Positions 8,145-18,375 of a stretch of DNA of 64,000 bases are shown here, piece by piece. The translations under genes and the position numbers were made by a program. Origin of the DNA: Eutreptiella sp. 'Long Island Sound 2002' (Eukaryota > Euglenozoa > Euglenophyceae > Eutreptiales > Eutreptiaceae); NCBI GenBank assembly GCA_964036045.1, contig OZ038383.1, forward strand, positions 61,447,725 through 61,511,724, written 5' to 3'. The first letter of the stretch is position 1, and each line of letters opens with the position of its first letter. The notes under the pieces are model-generated. The model was not told the DNA's origin. It saw only the letters and a program-made list of their open reading frames with translations, and did not search any database.

Positions 8145-9814
8145 TTAACGGAAGACAAGGGATACCCTGGAGTCTCGGGGAATGCGCCGCTTCTCCACTG
8201 TGTCATAGTCGCGAGCTGGGATTTGGTGTTTCCATTTGTCGCGGGCTTCCCCAGAAATTAGGAGGAGACTGCGGCGCTGTAGGAAGACTTTTTGCCTTTT
8301 CTTAAAGAGGGTGGATCCAGGGAGGGGACGCGGTTCGAAAACCATTTCCGCACTTGACCCAAAGGAGCCATCCAGGACATGAGGGCCTAGCTGAGGGACG
8401 TCTACGTGGCTCCTCAGGCCACTGCCAGGTTCGTATCGAGCCACTGACCACATATTGGGGCATAAGAGAGAGGAAGGCAGGACCTTGGCGCAGGCAGAGA
8501 ATGCCCGTAGCCCAATCGCTTGAAAAAACTCAGGAGGGGTCGGTTCAAAAGGTTCAACTTCTTTTGATTCTGGATTGTACCTGAATCCGAAATGAAGCAT
8601 TGTGCGGTGCCCCTCGGACAGCCACTGGTGATTCTCATCTGCACTGTAGGACATCACTAGGGCTTCTTCTTCTTCTGAGAAAAATTCATTGGATCTGAAG
8701 GCTCCTGTTATTTCCCGGATGGGGTCGAAAATTTTCCCCGTTTGGAGGTGGAGGTGTGCGATTTTTTCTGTGAGGGAGAGGGGCTTGCTTGTGGACAGGT
8801 AATTGTCCCTCGCGAGACTTAGTTGTTCCGCGCTGCCGTAGGCAGTTGCCGCCTCGATGACTCGTGATAGGAAATCCTGGGCTTCCGAAACTAGGGGGTT
8901 GGCGGGAGCCAAAAGGTTGTCACGCGCGGCCGTGTCGGGGCATTCGGGGTGAAAGACGAGCTGGGACACAGTGAAGCATTCTGCAAGGAGCGCGGATTCG
9001 TAATGAGCATATTTCACCCGGTAGACTCGCACCTTAGCCATGGGGGCGCTGAACAAGGAAATGTGCTGAATTTTCCCAAGCAGGGAGACCCCGAACATTA
9101 CATCAACGTCCGGCGTGGATGACGGGGCGTGTACTTCTACCAGTTCTGGGTCAGGAGGTTCGGGGAGGGGATTGAAGCAAGCCTTCACCGGGGAGGGTGG
9201 GTGAGGGGCATCCATGTGCACTTTCCGGGGAGAGGCGGAGAGGTCCACTTTGTGTCCCGGGTGTTTAGAGCGCCAAGAGGAGTATCCTCCCCAATAGATC
9301 ATGGCTCCCGTAATGCCCCGATACGTGACCAAGTTATCCTCTTGGAAGAGCATGTAACTCATGGAAGTGAGGGAGTCTCGTTGGGGGAGCAAGGGGGTGT
9401 TGTGATAGTTCATGCACACGTAAAACTCGTGTTGTGTTCTGGGAATGGCCCCTAGGATACCGCACCGTCGCGCGGCTTCGCTAGTAAGGAGGGATTTCCA
9501 CACGTCAATTTGTTTGAAGTCCGGCGTGGCCTGTTTGTATGCTTTTGAAGGTACAACTTTGAAAGTTTTGTCCTTCCCTAGGTCGGAACCACGGATGCAA
9601 AAGACCTTGCCGAGCGTCCACAAAGGGTGTTGCAAGATGGTGGAGAGAAGCTTCTCGGCGAGGGGGGTTGGAATGGTGTAATCGAAGCGGAACATATGTT
9701 CGGATGATGATTGTAGAGGCTGTATGCGTTCCTCCGGAAAGAAAGCATTTTTGGAGTTGACCGAGATGTGGTCGTTTTCGAAATGGAAAAGGCGGTTGAT
9801 GAGGACAAAAAAAA
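8145..9814 (-). CDS. AlkB-like (ALKBH8-type) 2OG-Fe(II) dioxygenase domain, C-terminal part of retroelement ORF1
   Basis: The last ~185 residues (bases about 8696-8148) form an AlkB-family domain. FFSEEEEALVMSY is at the entry. HFGFRYNPES follows, then ARYEPGSGLRSHVD with the iron ligands His506 and Asp508, FLQRRSLLLISGEARDKW, the third ligand His566 (KWKHQIPAR), and RVSLVFR with the 2-oxoglutarate-binding Arg586 and substrate-side Arg592 (RX5R). Numbering is from the TTG at 9,923. The spacing follows human ALKBH8's dioxygenase domain. AlkB enzymes oxidatively remove alkyl groups from nucleic acids. The preceding ~380 residues are unassigned. Continuity with the upstream frame requires a frame change near the A8/T8 run at 9,807-9,814. 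Confidence 0.85.
9807..9814. other. A8 (T8 on the coding strand) homopolymer at the frame change in ORF1
   Basis: On the minus strand the coding sequence reaches ...gcccgggat then a T8 run. Upstream of it the 11,406 frame is the coherent one, and downstream the AlkB frame is (FFVLINRLFHFENDHISVNS). A one-base slip in this run joins them. It could be a decay indel, a sequencing or assembly error, or a slippage site. A nearby A6 run in the coding strand (about 9,866-9,871) is a second candidate. Confidence 0.45.
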
Positions 9815-11406
9815 TCCCGGGCTTTGCCACGGCGCCGCCTATACTCTCCTCGTTTCCGCTTGGATTTTTTGGAAAGCTCTTTTGGAGAAGAAACGGTGAA
9901 GTTCGGGAGCAAATGCCGTGCAACTTCGAATCGTAGTGTTGTGCGCACCGCGGCCACCTGGACGGTGCCGTCTACCTTATTTGTGGCCCATTGTAGGGAG
10001 GTGTGAGGGTGCATGATGTCGCCGTAGCGGATGTGTGCGTGGTGCTTGTGACGGGTGGAAAGGTGAAGGTGAAAATATGGGTATTGAGGAGAGTCAAGCA
10101 AGTTGAGCCGCACCGAGCCATCGGGACTAGGTGATGGGTTGTACGTATGGGCATCCGAAAGTCGGTCTACTCCACATACCCAAGGGGCAAGGGAGATCAT
10201 GCCGGGGTTCAAGGGGTTCATGTAGAGCATCTCCGCCGAAAGGTTGTCTTCCATGCCCGGGAGAATGAAGGAGCCTTCGTACACAACACCGGAATCAAAG
10301 GCTTCTTGCAAGGCTTCGTTGATGGCATGGGCCCACTCAGTCCATGTGTTGCCGTATTTGTACTTGGAGTTGTAGTAATCTTGTGGGTGTGGAAAAATGT
10401 AGAACTTCGGGTGGTGATGAAGGATGTCTTTGAGGTACCTAAAATTATCGTGTCCTCTTGTGGAGTAAACATTGTTGCCGGAGCAATCAATGTCATGGAA
10501 AAAGGTGCACCTGTCGCCCGCGCAAAGGTCTATTGTTGGGTGTACTTGATCATAGATCACTTGCTTGTGGTGTTTCTCTAACACGAGTTGATTTGTATCA
10601 ACTCCTGAGGTGTCATGGACATGCGTTTCTCCCCATAGTGCTTGTTGATCGTGTGTGTTGATCTCACCTTTATGTTTAACCAAGAATTTTGCAAAGACAC
10701 CATTCGGGGCAAGGGAAGGGTTGAAGAAGGGTTTTTCGGAATTACCATCCGTTTCATCGGGAGTAGGGTCTTCCCCGTCTTCGGCCTTTTCGTGTGTTCC
10801 TTCGGGAGACGGAATAGCGCTTGGCGTAGATTGCTCCTCACGTGGCGTTGAGAGGGAGTTGTCGGGCTCAACCTCATTGGTTCTCCTTGCGTTGTCGTTG
10901 AGTGCGGCGTTGTTGTTCATTGCCGAATCTCCACACGGGTCTTCGCGTTTTTCGTCTTGTTGTTTCATCTCTCCGGCGTCACAAGGATGGCTTTCTTCGG
11001 TGTTCTCGTGCGTGTCTTCGGGCTCGGAGTCCTGCACCTTCTCGGAGTTGGTTGGCGGAGCGGGCGCTTGGACTTGATGTTGTGGTTCTTGGGCTCCTTT
11101 TCCTTTGGCGGTGTGAGCCGTTGTCTCGGCGAGTGGGAAGAGTTCTTTTGCGACATCTTCGGGTTGTTCATCGTCTGAAATGACATTAGATGACGTGCCT
11201 TCCTCATGTGACGGAGAAAGGTCGAGTGAAGGGTGAAATGGGTCGTTCTCGCGCTTGGCGGGCAAAAGCGTAGGGAGAAGCCGACTTTGAGTCAGTTTGA
11301 CGTCCACTTTAGCCTGAGTTCGAGCAATGAAACGTTTCACGGACTTTAGCTGTTTGCTTTCGGTCTTGTCCTTTGCGGAACGTTCCTTGAGCCCAACTTG
11401 CGACAT
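9815..11406 (-). CDS. Retroelement ORF1 N-terminal region, unknown fold
   Basis: The first ATG in the long minus frame is at 11,406 (MSQVGLKERSAKDKTESKQL). Residues about 1-40 are basic and residues 60-240 acidic, polar and repetitive (disordered; many Glu/Pro/Asn). Then comes a globular-looking ~270-residue part with LCAGDRCTFFHDIDCSGNNV, HHHPKFYIFPHPQDYYN and TRHKHHAHIRYGDIMHPH. I do not recognise this domain. The nominal frame runs on to 9,505, but after about 9,810 its sequence becomes Arg/Lys- and Pro-rich nonsense while the neighbouring frame becomes protein-like. I therefore place a +/-1 shift at the A8 run (9807-9814). Together with the AlkB part, ORF1 would be about 1,080-1,090 residues. 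Confidence 0.6.
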
Positions 11407-11682
11407 TGCCAAGAAAACGTCGTTGCGAAGCTAGGCAAAGGACGGCGCTCACGATTGCGGCTTTGCGCTAGGCAAATAAAATTGACGGCAAGGTGGTTTC
11501 GCTTGCCTCGGCTCCAAATTGCGGTTATGGGACTTTTGATGGTAATCCACGACTTCGCGGGATCAGCCCAGAACTTGAACAGCCCAGGATTTTCGTTAAT
11601 CACCGAGCAGCCTGGACTGCTGGTGGATCCATCAAAACATTTCTGAGGGTCAATTGAAAAAAAATAGACACTCAGAAAGTGA
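11407..11682 (-). promoter_or_regulatory. Putative 5' leader of the non-LTR-type element
   Basis: These ~276 bases lie between the 5' target-site duplication and the first ATG of ORF1. They contain a T-run (minus strand, about 11,657-11,664) and a short alternative frame (11,603-11,346) starting MINENPGLFKFWADPAKSW. Internal promoters of such elements lie in this region, but I see no motif that proves one. Confidence 0.35.
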
Positions 11683-11695
11683 GGGACTCATGGAT
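11683..11695. repeat. Target-site duplication, right copy
   Basis: gggactcatggat, identical to 6,301-6,313. It marks the 5' junction of the nested non-LTR-type element. Confidence 0.8.
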
Positions 11696-11849
11696 GTTGG
11701 AGTCCTCCTCGGCACTCCGCGATGGACTTCAGGTTCTTGGGGTCGGGGTACTCGTTGGTCTCCTGGAAGGCCCCAAGTGGCACGCTGGAGCTGGGTACCT
11801 CAGCGGCGGTAGGACGCTTTTGATGCATTCCCCTTCGGGGCCTGCCCAT
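11692..11849 (-). pseudogene. Possible first residues of the minus-strand gag
   Basis: On the minus strand an ATG at 11,849-11,847 opens MGRPRRGMHQKRPTAAEV, then GAFQETNEYPDPKNLKSIAE, and stops (TGA) within the target-site duplication. The basic N-terminus and the position, immediately across the nested insertion from gag-like sequence at 6.26 kb, suggest it is the 5' end of the interrupted gag. A T14 run lies just upstream (plus-strand A14 at about 11,951-11,964). Confidence 0.35.
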
Positions 11850-14600
11850 GGGTCACACTGGGGCGGACACGCAAGCAAGCAGGAAGACAAAGCACTGCGC
11901 TCACGGGGGCATCCTCAACGAACAAAGCGTTGTAGCATACTTGCCACTCTAAAAAAAAAAAAAAGAAAGTATGTACACAAAAACATCGGGCTATGTACAG
12001 AGGTGGGTTAACCGTGGACTGGGGTAAGAAAACTTAAGGGTAACAGAAAGGGAAACGCATCTCATATCCCAAGCCCCAGGTCCCATCTCCTCAGTGGCAT
12101 GCAGGTACGCGGTGCAAACACAACCCACGGACCTGCTCCAAATTGACCCAAACTCCTGCTAGGGGAGGGGCGTCCCAAACAGCCACAGGCGAGGTCCTGG
12201 TAGTCAATAGTCTGAAGGGTCAGCTGACAAGGGCTTCCTCTGATCCTCTGATGACACGTCTCAACTCCCCTCTGAACTGGAGATATGGCCCCCCAATTAC
12301 CCCCTAGGAGTTTGGGGCTGAAAACGGGCTGTTTCAGCCCAGCCTGTATTTGCTTCAAAAAACGTCTGAAATTCACCCCTCGACTGGGCCGTACGAGGAC
12401 AGGGGAGAAGCAATCAACCCTGTATTCTTCGACTACAAACTCCATAAAGGCCCTAGGCAAATTGGTTCCCCCAGATTCCGGGGCATCCTGGCACCAAAGG
12501 GTCGCCATGTGAGGTCAGGATGCCAAAATTGGCAAAATTGGCCGTTTTGGGCGGCTGACCAAGGTAGGCTTTTGTTGCGATCTTGTCGAGCCAAGACTTG
12601 ATTCATGGGCCTTTATATCCCCTATGATCCTGTGCATCCCAGTTTGGCTTGCTGTCACGCTAGCTGCTTGCTGTTCCCCGAGGGGATGGTCGCGCGACGG
12701 GGCAGAAAGCAGCACGAAATGCAAATTTTCGCAACGTCGCGCGCACCGTAAGTTGCATAGCTCCAGCTAGGCCGTTGTAGCAGACACGGAGGACTAGGAC
12801 AATTCACCCTTGGTCATAGGCTACCAGAATCACATTTTGCTTCTGGCTAGGTCCCTGGCCCCATGGAGATATGGTGTTCCCAATTTGGCCTAAAATGGCA
12901 AAAACAGCAACGTTTGGCCGAAACGGCCCACACTGGCGATCTCATATCTCCATGGCCATGGCACGCAAAAATCTAACCGAAGTTGTTATAGGCAGGTGGG
13001 ACGTGGGTCCCAACATACGCCCCTTGTTAACCTTTGAAGTCGCTTTCGGCCATGTTTCCCCTTAGTGGAGAGATGGTACCCAAAAACTGGCAAGCAGCCA
13101 CATACCCCATATTCGGTCACCCATGGATCTCGAATTGCAAGGCGAGGATACATGGGGAGATAGGCTTTTTGAGGCGGGTTCTTGTACCCTTTCGAAATCG
13201 CCCTTAACATTGGATACCAGGCGCACAGAACCCCCGGGCTGAAATGAGGGGGAGATGGAAGTGGGGGCCATTGTGGCCGAAAAGAGGGTTAGTTGTCCCA
13301 AAAGTGATAACTGCAAAAATTTTATCTCTGGATCCCAAGGGAGATGGGCTTTGGGGTTTTGCATGGAAGCAACACAAAGCCTCAAGTCTCTTTATCAACA
13401 AGGGTTCGGGTTCGAAGCACAAGAGAAATATTTTCACACTTCGACCCTCCGAGCACATCAAAAGTGGGAAAAATTACGACAGTGCGAATATTGGGACATA
13501 TATACCTATGGGGCATCAGGGCCCATATAATATGGCATATGGCTAAATTGAAGGACCCATAGTAAGCGTTCTCTGCGTCAAGTCGTCCCCTGGATCCCAA
13601 GTCAATGGTGCATGCATATGGGCACGTGTGCAAAATGAAGAAATGGCCTGCGTGCTCACAAGGCAATACCATATGCAACAATAGACAAGCCTGGAAAAAT
13701 CAAACAAGCTATGCACGATCTCCTTCTCGGTCTCTACTTCTCGTATTCCCTTGATTCGAGGCTCAATTCGCCGTCCGATTCGAGAACCAGCCGTGGCACC
13801 ACGGCCTTTTTTGCCAAATTTTAGAAGACAAGTCGTCTTTTCAAACAACCATGTTTTGGTACGCGTTGAATCGCCTGGAGCCATCGTTGAGTTAGCTCCA
13901 AAATCAGAAATGGCCTCGGGCCTTTGGTTACGTTCATGCTCACAATCACAAAGTAAGCGTTTGCGCACGATCAAAACTTGAGGTTTTTGCACCCATAGGT
14001 GCCCAAAAAAACCCCTGTAAGCCGACTCCCCGAAAGAAGCGATATGCCCGTGTGAGAGGGGTATGAGAGGAAGGAAAAGGGGGGAGATGTAGAGTCCCAA
14101 CGAACTCGTGGTCTATGGTAACCATGATTTCAGTCGCTTGACGGCAAAGCTTGCGCGTTGATTTTCTCCCTAACGCGACGACGAAATGTTGTGGTGAGTA
14201 CACCAGATGCAAGTACGTGAAATATCCTACAGATCCAGCCCTTAGCTTCCTTTCTACCCTCAAAGGTGCAGGAGAAAAAGTCAAAACGAAACTCACCACA
14301 GAACGTCGGCGCCAAAGCTGCGCGCAGGTAACGACAAGGGGCAATTTCAGGGCCTCAAGAATTCGGGTGAGAATGATCCATTTTAATTGCCTCCTCGCAA
14401 GATTTTATCATGAAATTGAGATTATGACGATTCTGGATCAATTTAGTGGATGTGGAAGGTTAGGGACCCGATCAGTTTCATGCCAGTTCCGAAGGCTCTG
14501 GAGAAGGCATATTCTCTCAAGCAGGACGGGGAATAGCCATATGTGGCGGGGAACGTGAGAAATTCACCATATGGGCCATGGCGTCCTGGGTACCGCTTCA
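11850..14600. other. AT-richer non-coding DNA, candidate LTR/leader of the minus-strand element
   Basis: No gene is visible. Composition shifts to lower GC, with recurring phrases such as ggagatatgg, aaaatggcaaaa and tcatatctccatggccatgg around 12,280-13,060. Length and position suit the 5' LTR of the minus-strand element, since the related element's LTR is about 2.44 kb. However, the second LTR is outside the window, so the boundaries cannot be set, and I found no convincing similarity to the 32-kb LTR. Confidence 0.3.
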
Positions 14601-14789
14601 ATAGTGAAGGGAGTATAGCAGGGGGGTGTCAGGACTGGGGAGCGTCATCTCCTCATCATGCTCCTCGGACCATATAGACGCTATCCAGGTCGTCTTGGGG
14701 AGGTCCAGGCTGGTCCGTCGCTTGATACCCGGAGCCTTAGCCCATAGTACCTGTTGAAAGTGTTGCAAGTCGTACCAAGAGGCAGCCAT
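14598..14789 (-). other. Short protein-like frame of unknown nature
   Basis: A 63-codon minus-strand frame begins MAASWYDLQHFQQVLWAKAP and ends with an acidic, Ser/Pro tail. The composition is protein-like, but there is no motif I recognise. A G12 run lies immediately beyond its start (about 14,814-14,825). It could be an exon or a chance frame. Confidence 0.2.
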
Positions 14790-15690
14790 GTTGTTGCGTG
14801 TCTGCGCTCTCCGGGGGGGGGGGGCGTTTGATATAGTTCGTAGATGTTGGTTGGTTGGTTACATATATGTAGAGTTGCACTGTTGTGTTGTGTTTGTGGG
14901 TAAGGTCGTTGGCAGGCTTGGCGCTCCATGGAGTGGCCGACCTGTTGGAGGCCGTTCGTAATTCAACCTCTGCACCCCTGGATGGTTGGATCTTGGCCGG
15001 CTTGCGTGTGGTCTATTTACGGTTGGGTCGGTGTCTCTGCAGCGGTTGTGTTGGTACACGGTTTTGTTGGGCGCCTCATGGTCGGCTGATTCGCAGTTAC
15101 ATCCTTGTCACTGCGGCCGGTGCTTGCGCAGCCCGTTGTTGTTTGTGTAGCTGTCTCGCAAACGGCCTGTTTAGGTTGAGCTGAGATGTGCCGTGGCCAG
15201 TCTATGATGGACCAGTCGTGTTGGGTTGCTTGTTGTGCCGGGCAGTTGTGCAAACGACATGTTGTGTCGTAGGGTTCAGCGTGCCGAGATGTGTGCGCAG
15301 CCGTTGCGTTGAGTCACGGTTGTCTGGGTCGTCTTGTGGCCGGCCTATTGGGCGCGGGGTCTATGGTGCTGCAACCGGGATGTGCCGAGCGTGTTGTGTT
15401 GGTTTGCTGTTTTGCTGTTGCTAGCATTTGCTTGGCCGGCTGCGTTGGGTTGTGGGCCGCCTTCCAAACGGCTTCCTTAGCGTTGGGTGTGTTCTGTTGT
15501 GGTTCACCTGTGCTTAGCGTGTTTCGGGGTGCGTTTGTTGTGTTGTTGCCAGTGCTATGCTCGGCTGGCTTTGGCAGTTTCCCGTCGTTGTCGCCACCTG
15601 ATGGTCCGCTTGTCCGGCTATCAGGTGGGATGGGTCGTGGTAGGCCGTTTGGGTTGAGTTTTGGATGTACTAGCTGCTTTGGACCGGGAC
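14790..15690. other. T/G-rich low-complexity DNA without a supported gene
   Basis: The plus strand is rich in tgttg, ggttg and gtgtt words and grades into the 38-bp array. Frames through it are Cys/Gly/Val-rich and show no domain. Nothing else is seen. Confidence 0.4.
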
Positions 15691-17350
15691 CGATTGTGCC
15701 GATGTTTGGCGTGCTGCTGTGGTTAGGCCTGCTGTGCTTGTTCTTGGCCCAACTCTATTGGCGGGCGTGCTGTGCTGGTGCTGGGCTCGCCGCCATGGTT
15801 GCGCGTGCTGTGTTGGTGCTGGGCCCTCCTCCATGGTTAGGCCTGCTGTGCTGGTGCTTGGTCCACCGCCATGGTCGGGCGTGTTGTACTTGTGCTGGGC
15901 CCCCTCCCTGGTCGGGCGTGCGGTGTTAGAGCTTGGTCCGCCGCCATGGCCGGACGTGCTGTGCTGGTGTTAAGCGCATCGTATTGGTCAGGCGTGCTGA
16001 GTTGCCCCCGATAGCCCCGGATAGCTGGGAGCCATAGAGCATAAAAGGCCTGCCCTGCTGGTAACGGGCTCGGCGCCATGGTTTGGTGTGCTGCGTTGGT
16101 GCTCGGGCCACCTCCCTGGTCGGGCGTGCCGCGCGGGTGCTTGGTCCGCCCCCATGGTCATGTGTGCTGTGGTGGTGCTCGGCCCTCGTCCATTCTCGGG
16201 CGTGATGCGTAGGTGCACGCCCCCACCGTTGGTGCGGCGTGCTGCGCTGGTGCTGGGCCTGCCTCCATGTTTGGGCGTGCTGTGCTGGTGCTGGGCCCCA
16301 ATCCATGGCCGGGGGTGCTGTGCTGGTGCATGGATGCGGCCATGGTCGGGCGTGCCATGCTGCTGCTGTGGCCCCCTCCATGGTCAGGCGTGCTGTGCTG
16401 GTGCTGGCCCCCCCGCCATGGTTTGGCGTGCTGCATATTTGCTTGGTCCACCACCATGGTTCGACCTGCTGTGCTGCTGCTGCGGCCCCCTCCATGGTCA
16501 GGTGTACTATTGTGGTTCTGGGCCCCCCGCCATGGTCGGGCGTGGTGCGTTGGTGCTTGGTCTGCCGCCATGGTCGGGAGTGCTGGGCCCCTTTTCATGG
16601 TCGGCCGTGACGTGCTGGTGCTTTGCCTGTCGCCCTGATTCGGCGTGCTGTGCTGGTGCTGGGTTACCCTCCATGGTCAGGAGTGCTGTGTTGCTGCTGG
16701 GCCCCCCTTCATGGTCAGGCGTGCTGTACTGGTGCTTGATCTGACGCCATGTTTTGGCGTGCTGTGCTGGTGCTGCGCCCTCCTCCATGGTCGGGCATGC
16801 TATTTTTTTGCTTGGTCCGCCGCCATGGTTTGGCGTGCCTTGCTGGTGCTGTGCCCCATTGCACGGTCTGGCGTGCTGTGTTGGTGCTAGGCTCCCCTCC
16901 ATGGTCAGGTGTGCTGTGCTGGTACTTGGTCTGCCTCCTTGGTCGGGCCTGCTGTCCTGGTGCTGGGCCGTCCGCTTTGGTTGCGCTTGCTGTTAGTGTT
17001 GGGCCCCCCCTTGGTGGGGCGTGCTGTGGTGGTGCTTGGTCTGCCGCCATGGTGCGGCGTGAGGGACTGGGCTTGGCCCCGCCGCTTTGGTTAGGACTGC
17101 TGTGGTGGTGCTGGTCCCCCTTCCCTGCTTGAGCCCACTGTGCTGGTGCTTGGACCCCCATCAAGGTCGGGCCGGCTGTGCGGGTGCTCCGTCCACCGCC
17201 GCGGTTCGGCGTGCTGTGCTGGTGCGGGGCCCGCCACTATGGTTTGACATGCTGAGCTGCTGCTGGGCCCGCCGCCTTGGTTGGGTGTGCTTTGCTACCA
17301 TGTGGCCAGCCGCGGTGGTTCTGCGTGGTGTGCTGGTGCTTGGCTTGTAT
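15690..17350. repeat. Minisatellite of 38-bp units
   Basis: The word ccatggt recurs at exactly 38-base steps where checked (catgg at 16,379, 16,417 and 16,455), flanked by gctgtgctggtgctggg and cgggcgtg. Units vary by substitutions and a few short indels, and an atypical patch lies at 15,975-16,080. About 40 units fit the span. 38 is not a multiple of three, so all frames pass through it. The Cys/Ala/Gly-rich frames on both strands are by-products. Confidence 0.9.
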
Positions 17351-17870
17351 TTTACCAAAGGCGCTGTTACCAGAAGACAATGGCCGGGATGTCTACCCAC
17401 GGGTACAGGTAAACGCCGGGGCTGTGTGTGATGTTTGCGCGCTGTGTGTAAGCGTCTTGTTGCGTAGCCGGACCAGTGTACTCCCGCACTTGGGCGGCAC
17501 TGCGCTGCTGACGCCTGTGCGCAGTCACACACGGTTGTTTTGGTCCACTGCACCCTGCGTGCCGCGCTGCACAATCAGTGCCTTCTGTGTGGTGCCGCAC
17601 TGCTTGGTGCCGAGCACTGCACTGTACTGTGCGTGCCCTGTTGCACTGTTGTTGTGGGCAGAGGATAGTGGGCAGTGTAACGCACTGCCGCGCGGCTTGG
17701 GCGCTGTGGGCAGTGGAAATCCTGCTTCGCACTGCCGCATTGCCTGAGGGCAGTGGGAAGTGGCACTCCTCCCGTACACTGCCTCTCTGCCTTGGGGCAG
17801 TGGGACGGTCATCTGCTGCAATCTCCTCCAACGCACTGCCGCACTGCCTAGGGGCACTGGGCAGTGGAAC
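17291..17870. repeat. Segmental duplication A1: leader of a 47-bp array
   Basis: From tttgctaccatgtggccagc onward this ~0.58-kb stretch matches 24,489-25,070 with scattered substitutions and small indels, offset by 7,198 bases at its start. Its right part degrades into 47-bp-type units, so it is the edge of the array that follows. Confidence 0.85.
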
Positions 17871-18375
17871 TCCTGCAATACACTGCCTCACTCCCTGGTG
17901 GCAGTGGGCAGTGGAACTCCTGCAATACACTGCCTCTCTGCCTGGGGGCAGTGGGCAGTGGACCGTCTGCAGTACAGTGCCCATCTGCCTGGGGGCAGTG
18001 GGCAGTGGACCTCCTGCAATACACCGCCTCACTGCCTGGAGCCACTGGGCAGTGAAACTCCTGCAATACACTGCCTCACTGCCTGGGGGCAGTGGGCAGT
18101 GCATCTCCTTCAGTGCACTGTCCCGATGCCTGGGGGCAGTGGGCAGTGGACCTCCTGCAATACACTCCCTCACTGCCCTGGGGGCAGTGGGCAGTGCAAC
18201 TCCTTCAATGCACCGTCCCCATACCTGGGGGCAGTTGGCAGTGCACCTACTGTAATGCACTGCCTCGCTGCCTGGGGGCAGTGGGCAGTGCACCTCCTGC
18301 AATGCACTGCCTCACTGCCTGGGGGCAGTGGGCTGTGGACCTCCTGCAATACACTACCTCACTGCCAAGGAGCTG
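17690..18375. repeat. 47-bp minisatellite, block I
   Basis: Units containing ctcctgcaatacactgcc and tgggggcagtgggcagtgg repeat every 47 bases (ctcctgcaata at 17,870 and 17,917). There are about 14-15 units. Each typical unit carries an interrupted palindrome: arms cactgcctcactgcc and ggcagtgggcagtg, with one unpaired t and a 4-base loop. Confidence 0.95.

Larger units (their letters stand above)
6314..11682 (-). mobile_element. Non-LTR-type retroelement with AlkB and APE-type endonuclease domains, 3'-truncated
   Basis: The minus-strand insertion is bounded by a 13-bp target-site duplication. Its 3' end (low coordinate) is an A8 run (t6313-t6320 on plus) directly abutting the duplication, the hallmark of target-primed reverse transcription. 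Coding order on the minus strand: unknown N-terminal protein (11,406-9,815), AlkB-like dioxygenase (ending 8,145), EEP endonuclease (to 6,306). The reverse transcriptase that should follow the endonuclease is absent, because the endonuclease frame runs straight into the A-tail. This suggests priming from a prematurely polyadenylated or internally primed transcript. It inserted in the leader of the minus-strand LTR element, in the same orientation. Confidence 0.75.
1..11850 (-). mobile_element. Decayed Ty3/Gypsy (chromovirus-like) LTR element, 5' part, interrupted by a nested insertion
   Basis: Read on the minus strand, this stretch runs gag N-terminal region (11.85-11.69 kb and 6.3-3.5 kb), capsid-like region (3.5-2.6 kb), zinc knuckle (2.6-2.2 kb), protease (1.8-1.3 kb), pol linker, and the first residues of reverse transcriptase at the window edge. 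The order and many local motifs match the plus-strand element at 32-45 kb. The copy is dead: in-frame stops (for example TAG near 3,115, TGA at 593-595, TGA near 5,147) and frame changes break every gene. The 6,314-11,682 insert splits its gag leader. Its 5' LTR would lie beyond about 11.9 kb, but I could not define it, and its 3' half lies outside the window. Confidence 0.75.

Noticed and set aside
9505-9806. C-terminal tail of the 635-codon ORF1 frame
   Set aside because: It overlaps the AlkB frame, turns Arg/Pro-rich and loses protein-like character; I treat it as out-of-phase reading after the homopolymer.
8145-9814. Host AlkB DNA- or tRNA-repair gene
   Set aside because: It is inside a TSD-bounded insertion, shares strand and spacing with an element-type endonuclease, and its long N-terminal part is unlike ALKBH8, which has RRM and methyltransferase domains.
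11850-14600. LTR homologous to the one at 32,086
   Set aside because: Position and composition fit, but I could not align any long stretch with the 32-kb LTR, so I did not call it as such.
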